Positions 18,525-28,079 of a stretch of DNA of 64,000 nt are shown one piece after another. The DNA is taken from the NCBI RefSeq assembly GCF_030296775.1, contig NZ_AP027742.1, positions 2,728,001-2,792,000 on the forward strand, written 5' to 3'. The notes beneath the pieces were generated by a model. It saw only the letters and a list, made by a program, of their open reading frames with translations, searched no databases and was not told the DNA's origin. Source of the DNA: Claveliimonas bilis. Its GTDB lineage: Bacteria; Bacillota; Clostridia; Lachnospirales; Lachnospiraceae. The first letter of the stretch is position 1. Each line of letters opens with the position of its first letter. Made by a program: the position numbers and the translations under genes.

Positions 18525-19985
18525 TTATTTTCTGTCCAGCTCAAACCAAAACTCCACGCCATTATCATAATTATTGACTCCGTATTCCTGATGAAAGGAA
18601 TCCATGATCGCTTTTACAATAGAAAGCCCTATACCATTTCCGCCATATTCTCTTGTATGAGCCTTGTCCACTTTATAAAATTTCTCCCATATATGGGGAA
18701 GATCATCTTCCGGAATCGGAATGCCTGTATTGAATACCGTTACTTTTGCCTTCTCATCATGACAGAGAATTTTTATATCAATCACCTTATCCCCATCCAG
18801 GTGGTTGAGCGCATTATTGACGTAATTACGAAGCACCTGCTCCGCCTTAAATTCATCCGCCCATACATAGACCGGCTCCTTGGTTCTGAACTGGATCTTC
18901 GCATCCTTTTGCTGGATCAGTATTTCCATACTTTGCAGCACGCCTTTAATAAGCTCTGTCAGATCAAATCTCTCAAACTGGACATCCTGATCTCCAAACT
19001 CCAGCTGATTCAATGTCATGAGATTTTTTACCATCTGATTCATTTTGTCTGCTTCGTCTATGATTACATCACAATAAAACTGCATGCTCTCCGGATCATC
19101 ACTGACCCCTTCCTTCAGCCCTTCCGCATATCCTTGTATAAGGGCAATCGGGGTTTTAAGCTCATGGGAAACATTTCCCATGAAATCTGTTCTCATTTTC
19201 TCCAGCTTTTCCTTTTTTTCGATATCCTGCTGCAGACGGTAATTGGCGCTTTTCAATTCAGAAACCGCCTCTTCCAGCTTCTGTGACATCACATTAAAAT
19301 TCTCTCCCAGAACACCGATCTCATTTTTACCGCCGCTTGTATATTTGGCATCAAAATCAAGGTCCGCCATCCTGACCGACAGTGCGGTAAGTTCCATCAA
19401 GGGCTCTGTCAGCCTTCTGGAAAAGTACCACACAAATAGAATGCCTGCCACAATCACGCTTGTCCCCACTAAAAGAAGAAAACGGTCAAAGAGCATAATG
19501 CTTTCCCTGATACTTTCAATAGGGCTCCGGATGAAAATATTATATCCGTTTCCCATTTCTCCCCAGAGAGCCAGGTACTCTGAACCGCTGTCCACATCAT
19601 TGAATCGTATGATCTGATAAGAGTCCGTCTTCTCCAGCATCTGGCTTCCCGGCTGATTCAGAAGAACTCCTGTCAGCTGCTGCAGCAGTTTTTCTGTATC
19701 CCTGACATTGGAATAGCCCTGACGCTCCGCAAAATTATATACCATATAGGAAAAATTATATCGTTCCGCTGTATAGGCCAATGTGTTCCTGACAGAATCA
19801 TTCTGGATATTCCCATCGTCCATAACTTTTCCGATATCATCGTACATTTTAACAAAACTTTCTTTTTTGTTTTCTACATAATAGGGCTGCAGGAAAAAAG
19901 CATTGATAATAAAAAGACCGATTATCATACAGACAATAAGGCCCACAAAAATCCCTATCATCTGCTTGCGAATTGAATATTTCAT
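18525..19985 (-). CDS. Membrane sensor histidine kinase (HAMP, HisKA, HATPase)
   Basis: 486 residues. An N-terminal membrane segment (about 10-32) and a second at about 167-190 bracket an extracytoplasmic sensor domain. A HAMP domain follows (RRLTEPLMELTALSVRMADLD), then the HisKA box NVSHELKTPIALIQGYAEGL and ATPase boxes NYVNNALNHLD (N), WEKFYKVDKAH (F) and GGNGIGLSIVKAI (G2). The architecture resembles VanS/PhoR-type kinases. Its ATG directly abuts the TAG stop of the response regulator. The signal is not evident from the sequence. Confidence 0.94.
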   Translation of the reverse strand: MKYSIRKQMIGIFVGLIVCMIIGLFIINAFFLQPYYVENKKESFVKMYDDIGKVMDDGNIQNDSVRNTLAYTAERYNFSYMVYNFAERQGYSNVRDTEKLLQQLTGVLLNQPGSQMLEKTDSYQIIRFNDVDSGSEYLALWGEMGNGYNIFIRSPIESIRESIMLFDRFLLLVGTSVIVAGILFVWYFSRRLTEPLMELTALSVRMADLDFDAKYTSGGKNEIGVLGENFNVMSQKLEEAVSELKSANYRLQQDIEKKEKLEKMRTDFMGNVSHELKTPIALIQGYAEGLKEGVSDDPESMQFYCDVIIDEADKMNQMVKNLMTLNQLEFGDQDVQFERFDLTELIKGVLQSMEILIQQKDAKIQFRTKEPVYVWADEFKAEQVLRNYVNNALNHLDGDKVIDIKILCHDEKAKVTVFNTGIPIPEDDLPHIWEKFYKVDKAHTREYGGNGIGLSIVKAIMDSFHQEYGVNNYDNGVEFWFELDRK

Positions 19986-20663
19986 CTAGTCCACCTCGAA
20001 TTTATATCCCATGCCCCACACAGTCTTAATATAATCTCCTTTGTCTCCCAGCTTGCTTCTAAGCTTCTTTACATGAGTATCTATGGTTCTGGCATCTCCA
20101 AAATAATCGTAATCCCAAACATTGTTCAAAATCTTTTCTCTGGAAAGAGCCACTCCTTTATTCTCCATGAAATAGGCAAGAAGCTCAAATTCCTTATAGC
20201 TTAAGTCCACATTCTCTCCATCTATGGTGACAATATGGGCTGTCTTATCAACCCGGATCCCGCCTGCTTCCAATGCATCTTCCTCTGCCGCGCTGCAGGT
20301 ACGTCTAAGAATTGCTTCTACACGGGCAACCAGAATCTTCGGGCTGAAAGGTTTTGATATATACTCGTCTACTCCCAGATCAAAGCCCTGGAGTTCATCT
20401 CTTTCTTCAGAACGTGCCGTGAGCATAATGATCGGTACTTTAGAAGACTGCCGTATCTCTCTGCACACCTGCCAGCCATCCATCTTCGGCATCATAACAT
20501 CCAAAATAATAAGACAGACATCCTTATTTTCATAAAATATATCCATAGCCTCTATACCGTCGCCTGCCTCCAGGACCTTATATCCTTCCCGCTCAAGGAA
20601 ATCCCGGACAAGCTTGCGCATACGGCTTTCATCATCCACTACTAAAACTTTTATCTGATCCAC
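19986..20663 (-). CDS. OmpR/PhoB-family response regulator
   Basis: 225 residues from the GTG at 20663. The longer reading from 20672 would begin inside the GGAGGT ribosome site, which instead sits 8 bases before the chosen GTG. The receiver domain has VVDDE near the N-terminus, the phospho-acceptor Asp55 in LIILDVMMPKMDG and the switch residues LTAR. A winged helix follows with YKEFELLAYFMEN and DARTIDTHVKKLRSKLGD. It pairs with the downstream kinase. Confidence 0.94.
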   Translation of the reverse strand: MDQIKVLVVDDESRMRKLVRDFLEREGYKVLEAGDGIEAMDIFYENKDVCLIILDVMMPKMDGWQVCREIRQSSKVPIIMLTARSEERDELQGFDLGVDEYISKPFSPKILVARVEAILRRTCSAAEEDALEAGGIRVDKTAHIVTIDGENVDLSYKEFELLAYFMENKGVALSREKILNNVWDYDYFGDARTIDTHVKKLRSKLGDKGDYIKTVWGMGYKFEVD

Positions 20664-20855
20664 AAAAGCCACCTCCTCTGTTATTATCTATTATCTGCAA
20701 TATTTCAGGTAATTGCAACCGGATTTCTCTATTCACCGTATAGAAATCCAAAAGAGCCCACTTACCTTCAAGTACAGTATACCAGTAATTTATGTTTCTT
20801 TTGTGAAAATCTTTCCAACTTGTGCTATACTGTTTTCCGTGAGGAGGTTTTGAAA

Positions 20856-21137
20856 ATGAATTGTCCAAAATGTGGAAATCCCTTAAGGATGAGCAAAAAG
20901 TCTCCAGGCTATGCTCTTTGCGATACATGCCGTAAAAAGTTCCGCCTGCCGGACTCTGCTCCTAAGCAGGAAAAAAACGAAGATGAGGAAGAGCATTATC
21001 CCAAATATGCCAATATCCCTCCAAAACATGTCCGGGAAAAACGAGAACGGGAAATGCGCCGGGCGTACGACGAACTCCTGGCAATCGGTGAGGAAGAACG
21101 GCGGTCACGCTTTTCTTTTTTCAGGAAGAAAAAATAG
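20856..21137 (+). CDS. Small zinc-ribbon protein
   Basis: 93 residues, starting MNCPKCGNPLRMSKK; Cys3, Cys6, Cys22 and Cys25 form a likely zinc ribbon. A charged, basic remainder follows, ending in FFRKKK. The ATG is set by GAGGAGG a few bases upstream, so the longer frame from 20820 is not used. It is divergent from the two-component system and just upstream of a tRNA-Ser gene. Function unknown; a nucleic-acid or protein-binding accessory protein is a guess. Confidence 0.8.
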   Translation: MNCPKCGNPLRMSKKSPGYALCDTCRKKFRLPDSAPKQEKNEDEEEHYPKYANIPPKHVREKREREMRRAYDELLAIGEEERRSRFSFFRKKK

Positions 21138-21147
21138 ATTTTCTCCC

Positions 21148-21176
21148 TTTTCCAATCCGTCCAGACGTGTTATAAT
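21148..21176 (+). promoter_or_regulatory. Likely promoter of the tRNA-Ser gene
   Basis: TTTTCC at 21148-21153, a 17-base spacer and a perfect TATAAT at 21171-21176, about 50 bases before the tRNA. The -35 box is weak. Confidence 0.5.
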
Positions 21177-21228
21177 ATTCCTGCTGTTATGCCAGAGAAT
21201 GCATTCCCTGACCTGACAGCATGAACGA

Positions 21229-21320
21229 GGAGACGTACCGAAGTGGCCGTAACGGGGCTGACTCGAAATCAGTTTATCGGTTTTATCGCCGGTACGAGGG
21301 TTCGAATCCCTCCGTCTCCG
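21229..21320 (+). tRNA. tRNA-Ser (anticodon CGA)
   Basis: The acceptor arms GGAGACG (21229-21235) and CGTCTCC (21313-21319) pair, with discriminator G at 21320. The anticodon loop CTCGAAA gives CGA, reading UCG codons. The long variable arm (class II) and the T-loop GGTTCGAATCC are present. No CCA is encoded. Confidence 0.95.
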
Positions 21321-21332
21321 TTCTATTAAAGC

Positions 21333-21372
21333 ATCAGGAGAAAACCCCTTAAAACAGAGGTTTTCTCCTGAT
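21333..21372. terminator. Bidirectional terminator between tRNA-Ser and the MmcQ/YjbR gene
   Basis: Perfect 14-bp arms (21333-21346 and 21359-21372) with T-rich flank on the plus side and T-containing flank on the minus side, between convergent transcripts. The MmcQ/YjbR stop codon abuts it at 21373. Confidence 0.75.
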
Positions 21373-22047
21373 TTATTTTGTTGCCAGACGGTAACTTCTG
21401 TCAATTCTGTTGTATATCTCCTCTTCCGGTACTGAACCGTCCAAAATTATGGTATACCAGCTTCTTTTATTCATATGCCAGCCGGGAAAATACTTTTTAT
21501 TATCCACAGTCGCTTCCATCTGTTCCGGTTCAATCCGCAGATCGATGATCTCAGCCATTTCATCAGAAGGAAGTCCCAGCTTGCTGCGGGAAACTGTAAG
21601 GACTGCGGCATACCATTTCTGTGTATCTTTCCGACGCCAGATAGCATTATCAGGCGTTTTCGCCCAAAGAAATTCCAGTTCATCTCCATAAGTTTCTCGA
21701 ACATAAGCGATTATCGCTTTTGTCTGTGTGCCCTTAAAAACATCCGGCTCAAAGCAGTGTTCTGCAATATCAGTGAGCACCTGTTCATAGTCCATTTTCA
21801 CTCCTGTGATAAAACTGCCCGATGCGCTGTCAGTAAGATGCAAAGTGTAGGGTTCATTTGTTTCTGCGTCAATTACGGTCGCTTTCACCAAACCTTTCCC
21901 GGTAATTTCCACCTCCATCGAAAACCCGCTGCCCGGCAGCACCGTATGATAGAAATATCTGCCCTTTTTTTCTGAAAATCCATAAGCAGGCAGCCTGGTC
22001 AGATTGACTTTCCTTCTCCTGAATATATTGTTTATGATATCCTTCAT
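21373..22047 (-). CDS. MmcQ/YjbR family DNA-binding protein
   Basis: 224 residues. The C-terminal half carries the MmcQ/YjbR fold: KTPDNAIWRRKDTQKWYAAV, then LRIEPEQ, YFPGWHMNKRSWYTIILDG and the closing SYRLATK. The N-terminal ~90 residues form an extra beta-rich region. The family is linked to DNA binding by structure, but its physiological role is not established. The start has GGAGGAG upstream. Confidence 0.82.
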   Translation of the reverse strand: MKDIINNIFRRRKVNLTRLPAYGFSEKKGRYFYHTVLPGSGFSMEVEITGKGLVKATVIDAETNEPYTLHLTDSASGSFITGVKMDYEQVLTDIAEHCFEPDVFKGTQTKAIIAYVRETYGDELEFLWAKTPDNAIWRRKDTQKWYAAVLTVSRSKLGLPSDEMAEIIDLRIEPEQMEATVDNKKYFPGWHMNKRSWYTIILDGSVPEEEIYNRIDRSYRLATK

Positions 22048-22138
22048 CGCTCCTCCTGCTTACTTTTGCCGCAGTAAAAGTTGTTTTGTATTTCTTATTT
22101 TCCATTTTCATTATAGCATAGAAGTCCGGGCGTAACCT

Positions 22139-23602
22139 CTATCTTTTCATGCGTATCTGAAACGCCTCCATTGCAAGCGCCTGCCCCACCGTTCCCAGTG
22201 TTGCAATACCATCTGCCAAAGTCCAGTCTGTCCAGCCGCTGTGAGCAAGATGCGCCCGCCATTCAAAGGGACCTTCAAAGCACAGACATTCCAGCCGCTT
22301 TTTCTCATTTACTGTACCGATCACGGTATTTTTACTGATGATGCCATAATCCACCCAGCCCTCTGACTGAATATGGGCCTTCGCCCTGATTTCGTTCTCA
22401 AAAGGATCCAGCCGGAATGCTTCCAGCCGAAGGGATTTACCTGTAGTTCCCGTGATCTCACCATCCGGAACTTTCGGCAGCCAGCCTTCGCTTTGCACAT
22501 GAGCCTCCAGGATCAGATGGGCAATCCGGATCCTCACTGCTTCCATCTGAAGAGATCCTCCTCTTTCTCCTGCCCATTCCCCATCAAATTTCCAGTCTGT
22601 CCACCCTTTACTTTTCTGGTGTACCTGATAGGCATAATGAAGCTCCTCCTCTTTTGTACTGCCTTCTATAGCAATGGCTTCTATCCGCCTTTTCTCTCCT
22701 GTTGTGCCAAGGATCGTATTTTTCGTAATATCCTGATACTCCCGATCTCCGATTCCTTTCATATGGATTTTTACATTGGTCTTTCCCGGAGGCGCGATAC
22801 GAAGCGCTTCTATCCGCCTGTTCTGCCCGGTCGTCCCGGCCATTTCCCCGTCGCATTTCCAGGAAAGCCACCCTTGTCTCCTCACATGTACCTGGTAGGA
22901 TACTTCGCCCTTCTGCGATTTATCTCCCTGCATTTCTCCTCCATTTCTTATCGCTCCATCCGGATCATTTATGACGCTTGAAGCTCCCGCATATTTGTCC
23001 CAGGCCTCCCTGCTGCCGTAAAATACATTCAGGTCAAGATTGCCGCTCCACCCCGGCAGCCTTCCCGACGAAGTGTACTGATACATAGCACAGGTTTTCC
23101 ACGCCCCCAGGCTGCCGTAAACAGGAGCATCCGGTGTATAGCCCATTGTCTGATCCCCCGCAAAATATCCGGCATTCCACAGACCATAATCTGCCTGTAC
23201 AACCTTTGTCCAGTCATAACTGTTTACTACACTGTTGCTCATATAAATGAGCGGTTTTACTCCTGTCAATTCATAAATCCGGTCCAGAAACGCTTTGGCA
23301 TACCCCGGACCTTTTTCTATTGCTTTTCCTTCCCAGTCAAGAACAAGTACCGACTGTTTGATATACCCCCGAATATTTTTATAAAAAAAATCCGCTTCTT
23401 CTTTTCCTGTACTTTTTCCTGTGGCATAATGGTAAACTCCTGTTTTTCTTCCAAGGCTTTTTGCCCTCTGAATAAATCCGTTACAGTATGGATCCACAAA
23501 ACCGGTTCCTTCTGTAGCCTTACATATTACAAAGTCAGCAGAAACTTTCGCAAGGTCAAGCCCTGCCTGATGATTGCTGATATCAATGCCGTTTAAACTC
23601 AT
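22139..23602 (-). CDS. GH25 lysozyme with six ChW repeats
   Basis: 487 residues. Residues 1-210 form a GH25 muramidase: GIDISNHQ with Asp7, and VLVLDWEG with Asp89 and Glu91. The C-terminal half has six clostridial hydrophobic-W repeats, each near 45 residues with the pattern GW...G..GT.G...R.EA, for example QGWLSWKCDGEMAGTTG and KGWTDWKFDGEWAGERG. It should cut peptidoglycan while the ChW modules bind the cell surface. No signal peptide is seen; the mature domain starts at once. It may be an endolysin-like or non-classically released autolysin. No phage genes are next to it. Confidence 0.9.
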   Translation of the reverse strand: MSLNGIDISNHQAGLDLAKVSADFVICKATEGTGFVDPYCNGFIQRAKSLGRKTGVYHYATGKSTGKEEADFFYKNIRGYIKQSVLVLDWEGKAIEKGPGYAKAFLDRIYELTGVKPLIYMSNSVVNSYDWTKVVQADYGLWNAGYFAGDQTMGYTPDAPVYGSLGAWKTCAMYQYTSSGRLPGWSGNLDLNVFYGSREAWDKYAGASSVINDPDGAIRNGGEMQGDKSQKGEVSYQVHVRRQGWLSWKCDGEMAGTTGQNRRIEALRIAPPGKTNVKIHMKGIGDREYQDITKNTILGTTGEKRRIEAIAIEGSTKEEELHYAYQVHQKSKGWTDWKFDGEWAGERGGSLQMEAVRIRIAHLILEAHVQSEGWLPKVPDGEITGTTGKSLRLEAFRLDPFENEIRAKAHIQSEGWVDYGIISKNTVIGTVNEKKRLECLCFEGPFEWRAHLAHSGWTDWTLADGIATLGTVGQALAMEAFQIRMKR

Positions 23603-23875
23603 ATTTCGCTGCCTCCTGTCATTTTTTGCAGAATTTCAATATTAACTTATGTGAAAATATCGAAATTGCCACTTGAGGCATATTCCATGAATGGATGAGT
23701 GATCATCCAGAAAGGCAGGACAGAAAATCAGGATTCTTTTTGATCTTTCACACAAAAATATGGGAATTTGTATTTGGGCAAAGAAGTGGTGCCGGAACTA
23801 AGCTCCCGCACCAACTTTGTCTACAGTCTGAGAGGATGTCGGTACCGACATCCCCTCTCTTAAAATTATGCAATC
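23603..23875. other. Intergenic region between lysozyme and dipeptidase genes
   Basis: Holds the upstream region of the lysozyme gene and the 3' side of the dipeptidase gene. A stem of about 14 bp centred on GGTACC lies at 23830-23862 without a clear T-run. No gene, repeat or RNA was recognised. Confidence 0.5.
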
Positions 23876-25279
23876 TTACTCCATCTGCAGCAGCCGATAC
23901 AGTGCCTGCGCATATAGTCTTGCACACTGTACCAGCTCATCCAGATCAACAAATTCATCTGCCTCGTGAGCCAGCTCCGGTTCACCCGGAAATACCGGAC
24001 CAAAAGAAACAAAGTTCTCTACATCACGGCAGTAGGTTCCGCCCCCGATAGTGATGGCCTCTTCTCTTGTCCCAGTCACATCTTCGTACACATCCAGCAG
24101 AATCTGCACAAGCTGTGCATCTTTAGGTACATAGAGCGGCGGCCGTTTCTGCCAGTATTCCGGTTGGAATCCATGTTTCTCACAGGTCAGACGGATTGTC
24201 TTCCAGACTGTGTCCAGATCAACATGGACAGGACAACGGATATCTACCTTCAGTTCACTGTGTTCTTTCTCCACATTCAGGATCCCCAGATTCATACTGA
24301 GTTTTCCTGAAAGCTGATCCTCACAGGCAATTCCCAGGCCTCTTCCTTCCCAGCCGTCTTCAAACAGAGCAGCCAGAGCTTTGAAATATTCCCTGGTCTT
24401 GTAATCCGCAAACGGCAGATCCTTTAGGAACCGGATCATGGACAGGATCGCATTTTCTCCCAGCCAAGGCTGCATAGCGTGGGCGCTGACTCCGGTAAAC
24501 GCAAGATAAAGATTTCCCTCTCTTATCTGTGCAGTTCCCTTGGAAATCTTTTCCTGGAACTCCCTAAGAATCTCTTCCAGCTGCTCCTTTGGGCCGCCAA
24601 TCCACACCTCCGCAATGTTAGGTACTGCATTTACAACTGTTCCCCCTTTGATCCGGATCACGCAAAGTTCCTTTGTGTTTGGAAGCTCTCGTTCCTTCTG
24701 GATCTGGAACCGCAGGATCCCTTTCTCCGCATGGATGACAGAAAACATACCATCTGGAGAAAATCCAAGATCCGGGCCTTTTTCCTTGGTCAGATAATAC
24801 TTGATACAACGGTGGCCTGTCTCTTCATCACAGCCGATGATGTGCCGTACATGGTTCTTAATGGGCAGGCCGCTTTCCCTCACAGCTTTCATTGCATAAA
24901 GCGCGGCAACCAACGGTCCTTTGTCATCAATCGTGCCCCTTCCGTACATTTTCCCGTTCTCAATTTCCGGGACAAAGGGCTGCTTTGACCAGCCGTTCCC
25001 CGGCGGAACCACATCAATGTGGGACAAGATCCCTATCTCCCTGCCTTCTGCTCCAAAATCCACTGCAGCCGCGTAGCCGTCATAATCCCGCACTTCGAAT
25101 CCAAGCGTCTTGGCCAGCTCCATAAGCGCATCCAGGGCGCTTCGGATTTCCTGACCAAACGGGGCGCCTTCTCCGGCGCTTTCCAGATTGATCACGCTGG
25201 GAATCTTAACCAGTTCTTCTAGAGACTGGATCATATCATTACGGTATGATTTCACAAGTTCATCGATTTTCTGTTCCAT
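23876..25279 (-). CDS. M20-family metal-dependent dipeptidase (Sapep/PepV-like)
   Basis: 467 residues from the ATG at 25279, which has AGAAAGGAAG upstream. Metal-site motifs are SHIDVVPPGNGW, YGRGTIDDKGP and IGCDEETGHRC, with a C-terminal GGGTYCRDVENFVSFGP. This is the PepV/Sapep dipeptidase pattern, which hydrolyses dipeptides in the cytoplasm. It lies 30 bases after the OPT transporter gene and is likely its operon partner, degrading imported peptides. Confidence 0.92.
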   Translation of the reverse strand: MEQKIDELVKSYRNDMIQSLEELVKIPSVINLESAGEGAPFGQEIRSALDALMELAKTLGFEVRDYDGYAAAVDFGAEGREIGILSHIDVVPPGNGWSKQPFVPEIENGKMYGRGTIDDKGPLVAALYAMKAVRESGLPIKNHVRHIIGCDEETGHRCIKYYLTKEKGPDLGFSPDGMFSVIHAEKGILRFQIQKERELPNTKELCVIRIKGGTVVNAVPNIAEVWIGGPKEQLEEILREFQEKISKGTAQIREGNLYLAFTGVSAHAMQPWLGENAILSMIRFLKDLPFADYKTREYFKALAALFEDGWEGRGLGIACEDQLSGKLSMNLGILNVEKEHSELKVDIRCPVHVDLDTVWKTIRLTCEKHGFQPEYWQKRPPLYVPKDAQLVQILLDVYEDVTGTREEAITIGGGTYCRDVENFVSFGPVFPGEPELAHEADEFVDLDELVQCARLYAQALYRLLQME

Positions 25280-25309
25280 TTTACTGTCTTCCTTTCTGAT
25301 TCTATGCAT

Positions 25310-26902
25310 TTAGATAAACATTTTGATAAGACTCGAGAAAAAGCTGTATAATCCATCCCCTGCAATCAAACCAGCATCACGGCAGTTCATAAATTCATCC
25401 CCGATAATCTTTCGGATAATAACAGCTACAACAACACCTATTCCATAAATTGGATTATTGATCAAAAGCCCGGTCGCCAAAAGGACGCCAAACATATACT
25501 TTCTTCCGATTATCTGAATGATCGCTCCCGGAATCGCCCAGATGGCCAGCTCCTTCATAAGCGCCATATCGCTCCCCATCTCTGCGGTAGTCGCAAATAC
25601 TGTACTTGTAGCCGGAATCAATCCGTCTTTTAATGTCATGTCCGCAAAAAAGATGACAACAATAATTCCGATCAAAGCTCCCAGCATTTCTATCCAAACC
25701 TGTTGTTTTCTTCCATACAATTCATATTCCGGATTTTTTGCTTTTCCACGGATCAGCCAGCCTGTTTTTAAATCATATCCCATATCCGCAAAACATGGAC
25801 CTACAGAGCTGATATAACCAGTCAAAACCGCAACAGCAAGAGGATGGAAGCCCATAACGACACCGATGGTCATGAAAATCGTAGTGACCGCAAATCCTGG
25901 AAACCACCCGGAATACATTGCAGCTTTCCCTATAATAATCATCGAAGCAACAGAGGCAAACGCAGTCCAGAGTACCCATAAGGCCATTTCACCAGCAGAC
26001 ATCCCAGTAAATATTCCACAGATCACTCCTACAAATACGCCGCCAGCCAAATGGGTGAGCAACGCAATGATCAGCGTCCACTTAGTCTTTCCCGCAGAAA
26101 CAGTCAGTCCCTCTTCCACATCATCTCCCTCTGATTTCTTTGCTCTTTTTGCAGAGCCCTGATAGATTGATACAACCGACTGGATCAATGCGATAATACC
26201 TGCTCCAACCATAAAGCCCTGAGGGATACTCGTCGCCCCAAGATCAAACCCTGTCAGCGGGGCACAGTATCCCCGGATCAGCAGACCTATCCCCAACGCC
26301 AGCATAGATACAATGTTTGCAATGAATACGATACCTACGGCGCCTACCGGTAATTTTACGATACTTCCCAGGATTCCTACAACAATACCCTGGATAACAC
26401 GTTTAGCTTTATCCCCGCCCTCATCTCCAGCCTCCAGGACCTCCGCAGTAGCCACTCCCGGCGCCCAGGCTTCTTTGGCAGGAAACAAAGGAGAATCAAA
26501 CAACGCCCCTACCGTATAAACGGAAATCAATGTTCCGAAAATACATCCCAGCGCCATTGGCAAAATAGCGTCAAATTCACCCATCACAAACAGGATAGCT
26601 ACTGTCACAAAGGCACAGTTTGCTGCGGAAAAACCTGCGCCAGACACAATCGTCTGGATATAATTCTGTCTTTCCACACTTTTAAATTTCCCAAATACTG
26701 TCATCGGAATCCTTGCGACAAGCATCGCAAAAATCGCGCCTAATATAGATGTATTAGCCGAAACTCCGACCTTTCCCATGATCTGCATACATATTATGCC
26801 TGACAATACCGCGAGAACCGATCCAAAAATAATCGTCATCGGCTCTGAACATCGTATTTTCTCAAATGTATCCGCTGCTTTAGATTTCTGATTATCTTGC
26901 AT
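25310..26902 (-). CDS. OPT-family oligopeptide transporter
   Basis: 530 residues, almost wholly hydrophobic with a dozen or more membrane segments. The segment FPAKEAWAPGVATAEVLEAGDEGG matches the OPT/YSL signature region. The charged loop near residues 255-270 (KRAKKSEGDD) is cytoplasmic by its charge. The start follows a GGAGGA site. Together with the M20 and M29-like peptidases it suggests proton-driven peptide uptake. OPT members can also carry metal chelates, so the substrate is not certain. Confidence 0.82.
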   Translation of the reverse strand: MQDNQKSKAADTFEKIRCSEPMTIIFGSVLAVLSGIICMQIMGKVGVSANTSILGAIFAMLVARIPMTVFGKFKSVERQNYIQTIVSGAGFSAANCAFVTVAILFVMGEFDAILPMALGCIFGTLISVYTVGALFDSPLFPAKEAWAPGVATAEVLEAGDEGGDKAKRVIQGIVVGILGSIVKLPVGAVGIVFIANIVSMLALGIGLLIRGYCAPLTGFDLGATSIPQGFMVGAGIIALIQSVVSIYQGSAKRAKKSEGDDVEEGLTVSAGKTKWTLIIALLTHLAGGVFVGVICGIFTGMSAGEMALWVLWTAFASVASMIIIGKAAMYSGWFPGFAVTTIFMTIGVVMGFHPLAVAVLTGYISSVGPCFADMGYDLKTGWLIRGKAKNPEYELYGRKQQVWIEMLGALIGIIVVIFFADMTLKDGLIPATSTVFATTAEMGSDMALMKELAIWAIPGAIIQIIGRKYMFGVLLATGLLINNPIYGIGVVVAVIIRKIIGDEFMNCRDAGLIAGDGLYSFFSSLIKMFI

Positions 26903-26943
26903 TCTTTTTTTCCTCCTCTCCTGTTCCTTTACATGACGGTATC

Positions 26944-26979
26944 AAAAAAGCGCCTGAGTCGCAGAAACGTTCAGGCGCC
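26944..26979 (-). terminator. Intra-cluster terminator between the M29-like peptidase and OPT genes
   Basis: On the minus strand GCGCCTGA and TCAGGCGC form a stem followed by TTTTTT. It sits 17 bases after the peptidase stop and before the transporter start, so it would lower expression of the transporter and dipeptidase or mark a separate transcript. Confidence 0.8.
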
Positions 26980-26996
26980 TATCCTCTTATGTTTCT

Positions 26997-28061
26997 TTAG
27001 TATCCTGCTGCACCCATTTTTTTACAGATTTCTATGAGTTCCGGATCAACGTATTTTCCATCTTCTTCCATAGTGACGCCATCCAAAATAATGGTTGGTT
27101 TGGAAACAACTCCATCTGTATGGGATGCCGCTGTCCAATAACTTCCGCGAATCATCTTTCCCTGACTTCCGATTCCAAACTCCATGCAGCCAAAAATTCT
27201 TTCGTCTTCTACAATCCGCCCTGTTGCCTCTGTAACACCCGGGTTAAATCCAAGTGAATAGTGAGCAAGGCGGAACATATTCGGATCGTCGAAGGATTCC
27301 AGCCATGCTTTAAATCTTTCTGCATCCTTTCCTCCTTCAATCTTTGTAACTCTGCCCTCTTCCAGAGTCAGCTCTACATTGCCCGAAAGGATTCCCATAT
27401 CCGTCGGCGGGAAAATAGCCGCATCAAACACGAGTTTTCCATTAATGGTCTCTTCAATAGGACACCAGCTGATCTGTCCGCACATCATAAATGGGTAACC
27501 TTTAAAGGTAGCAAGCTGTCCGGAATGTCTTACAGGCCGTCCCTCATTTTTAGCTGTCAGATAGGTTCCATTTCCGTCTTTAATAATAATCTCATTTGCA
27601 GCTTCCATCTTAGCTTTCAATGTCTCTCCCAATTCTACAACGCTTGCGACATCTACTCTGCCGATACATTTTACAATCATCGTCACATCCATTCCTGTCA
27701 GATTGATATAACGACATCCAAAATCGATTGCTTTTCTCCATGACTCACAGAGCATGATAGACGAATAAGACAGCTCGATCCATACATCTGCAACCGCAAC
27801 CGCATTACCAAGAGGTGCTATCGGTTCCGCATACGCCTTCTCATTCGTAGGAACATAGACCAGCACGGGGTTCGCTCCTACGATATATGCCGCGTTCATA
27901 ATCGCGTCAAGTACTCTTTTATCTGTAGACGTATCTCCTGTAACAACTACATTTTCCCCCGGCTCGACAAGCATAACCTCTTTGACAAGCTTATAGGCAG
28001 CTTTACTTACCTCATAAGACAAATAATCTGGTGACATCTCAATTCCAATTGGGTATTCCAT
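26997..28061 (-). CDS. M29-like aminopeptidase
   Basis: 354 residues. The pattern resembles M29/thermophilic aminopeptidase and NicX-like proteins: MLVEPGENVVVTGDTSTDKRV near the N-terminus, NGTYLTAKNEGRP, NGKLVFDAAIFPPTDMG, FRLAHYSLGFNPGV, and the metal-ligand-like GCMEFGIGSQ and ASHTDGVVSKPTI. The context (AroM, OPT transporter, dipeptidase) favours a peptidase over a dioxygenase. It lies 18 bases after the AroM gene. Confidence 0.72.
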   Translation of the reverse strand: MEYPIGIEMSPDYLSYEVSKAAYKLVKEVMLVEPGENVVVTGDTSTDKRVLDAIMNAAYIVGANPVLVYVPTNEKAYAEPIAPLGNAVAVADVWIELSYSSIMLCESWRKAIDFGCRYINLTGMDVTMIVKCIGRVDVASVVELGETLKAKMEAANEIIIKDGNGTYLTAKNEGRPVRHSGQLATFKGYPFMMCGQISWCPIEETINGKLVFDAAIFPPTDMGILSGNVELTLEEGRVTKIEGGKDAERFKAWLESFDDPNMFRLAHYSLGFNPGVTEATGRIVEDERIFGCMEFGIGSQGKMIRGSYWTAASHTDGVVSKPTIILDGVTMEEDGKYVDPELIEICKKMGAAGY

Positions 28062-28079
28062 TTTCCTTCCTCCTTTAGT

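Noticed and set aside
22139-23602. Prophage lysis cassette
   Set aside because: No holin, tail or capsid gene lies around it; neighbours are housekeeping genes.
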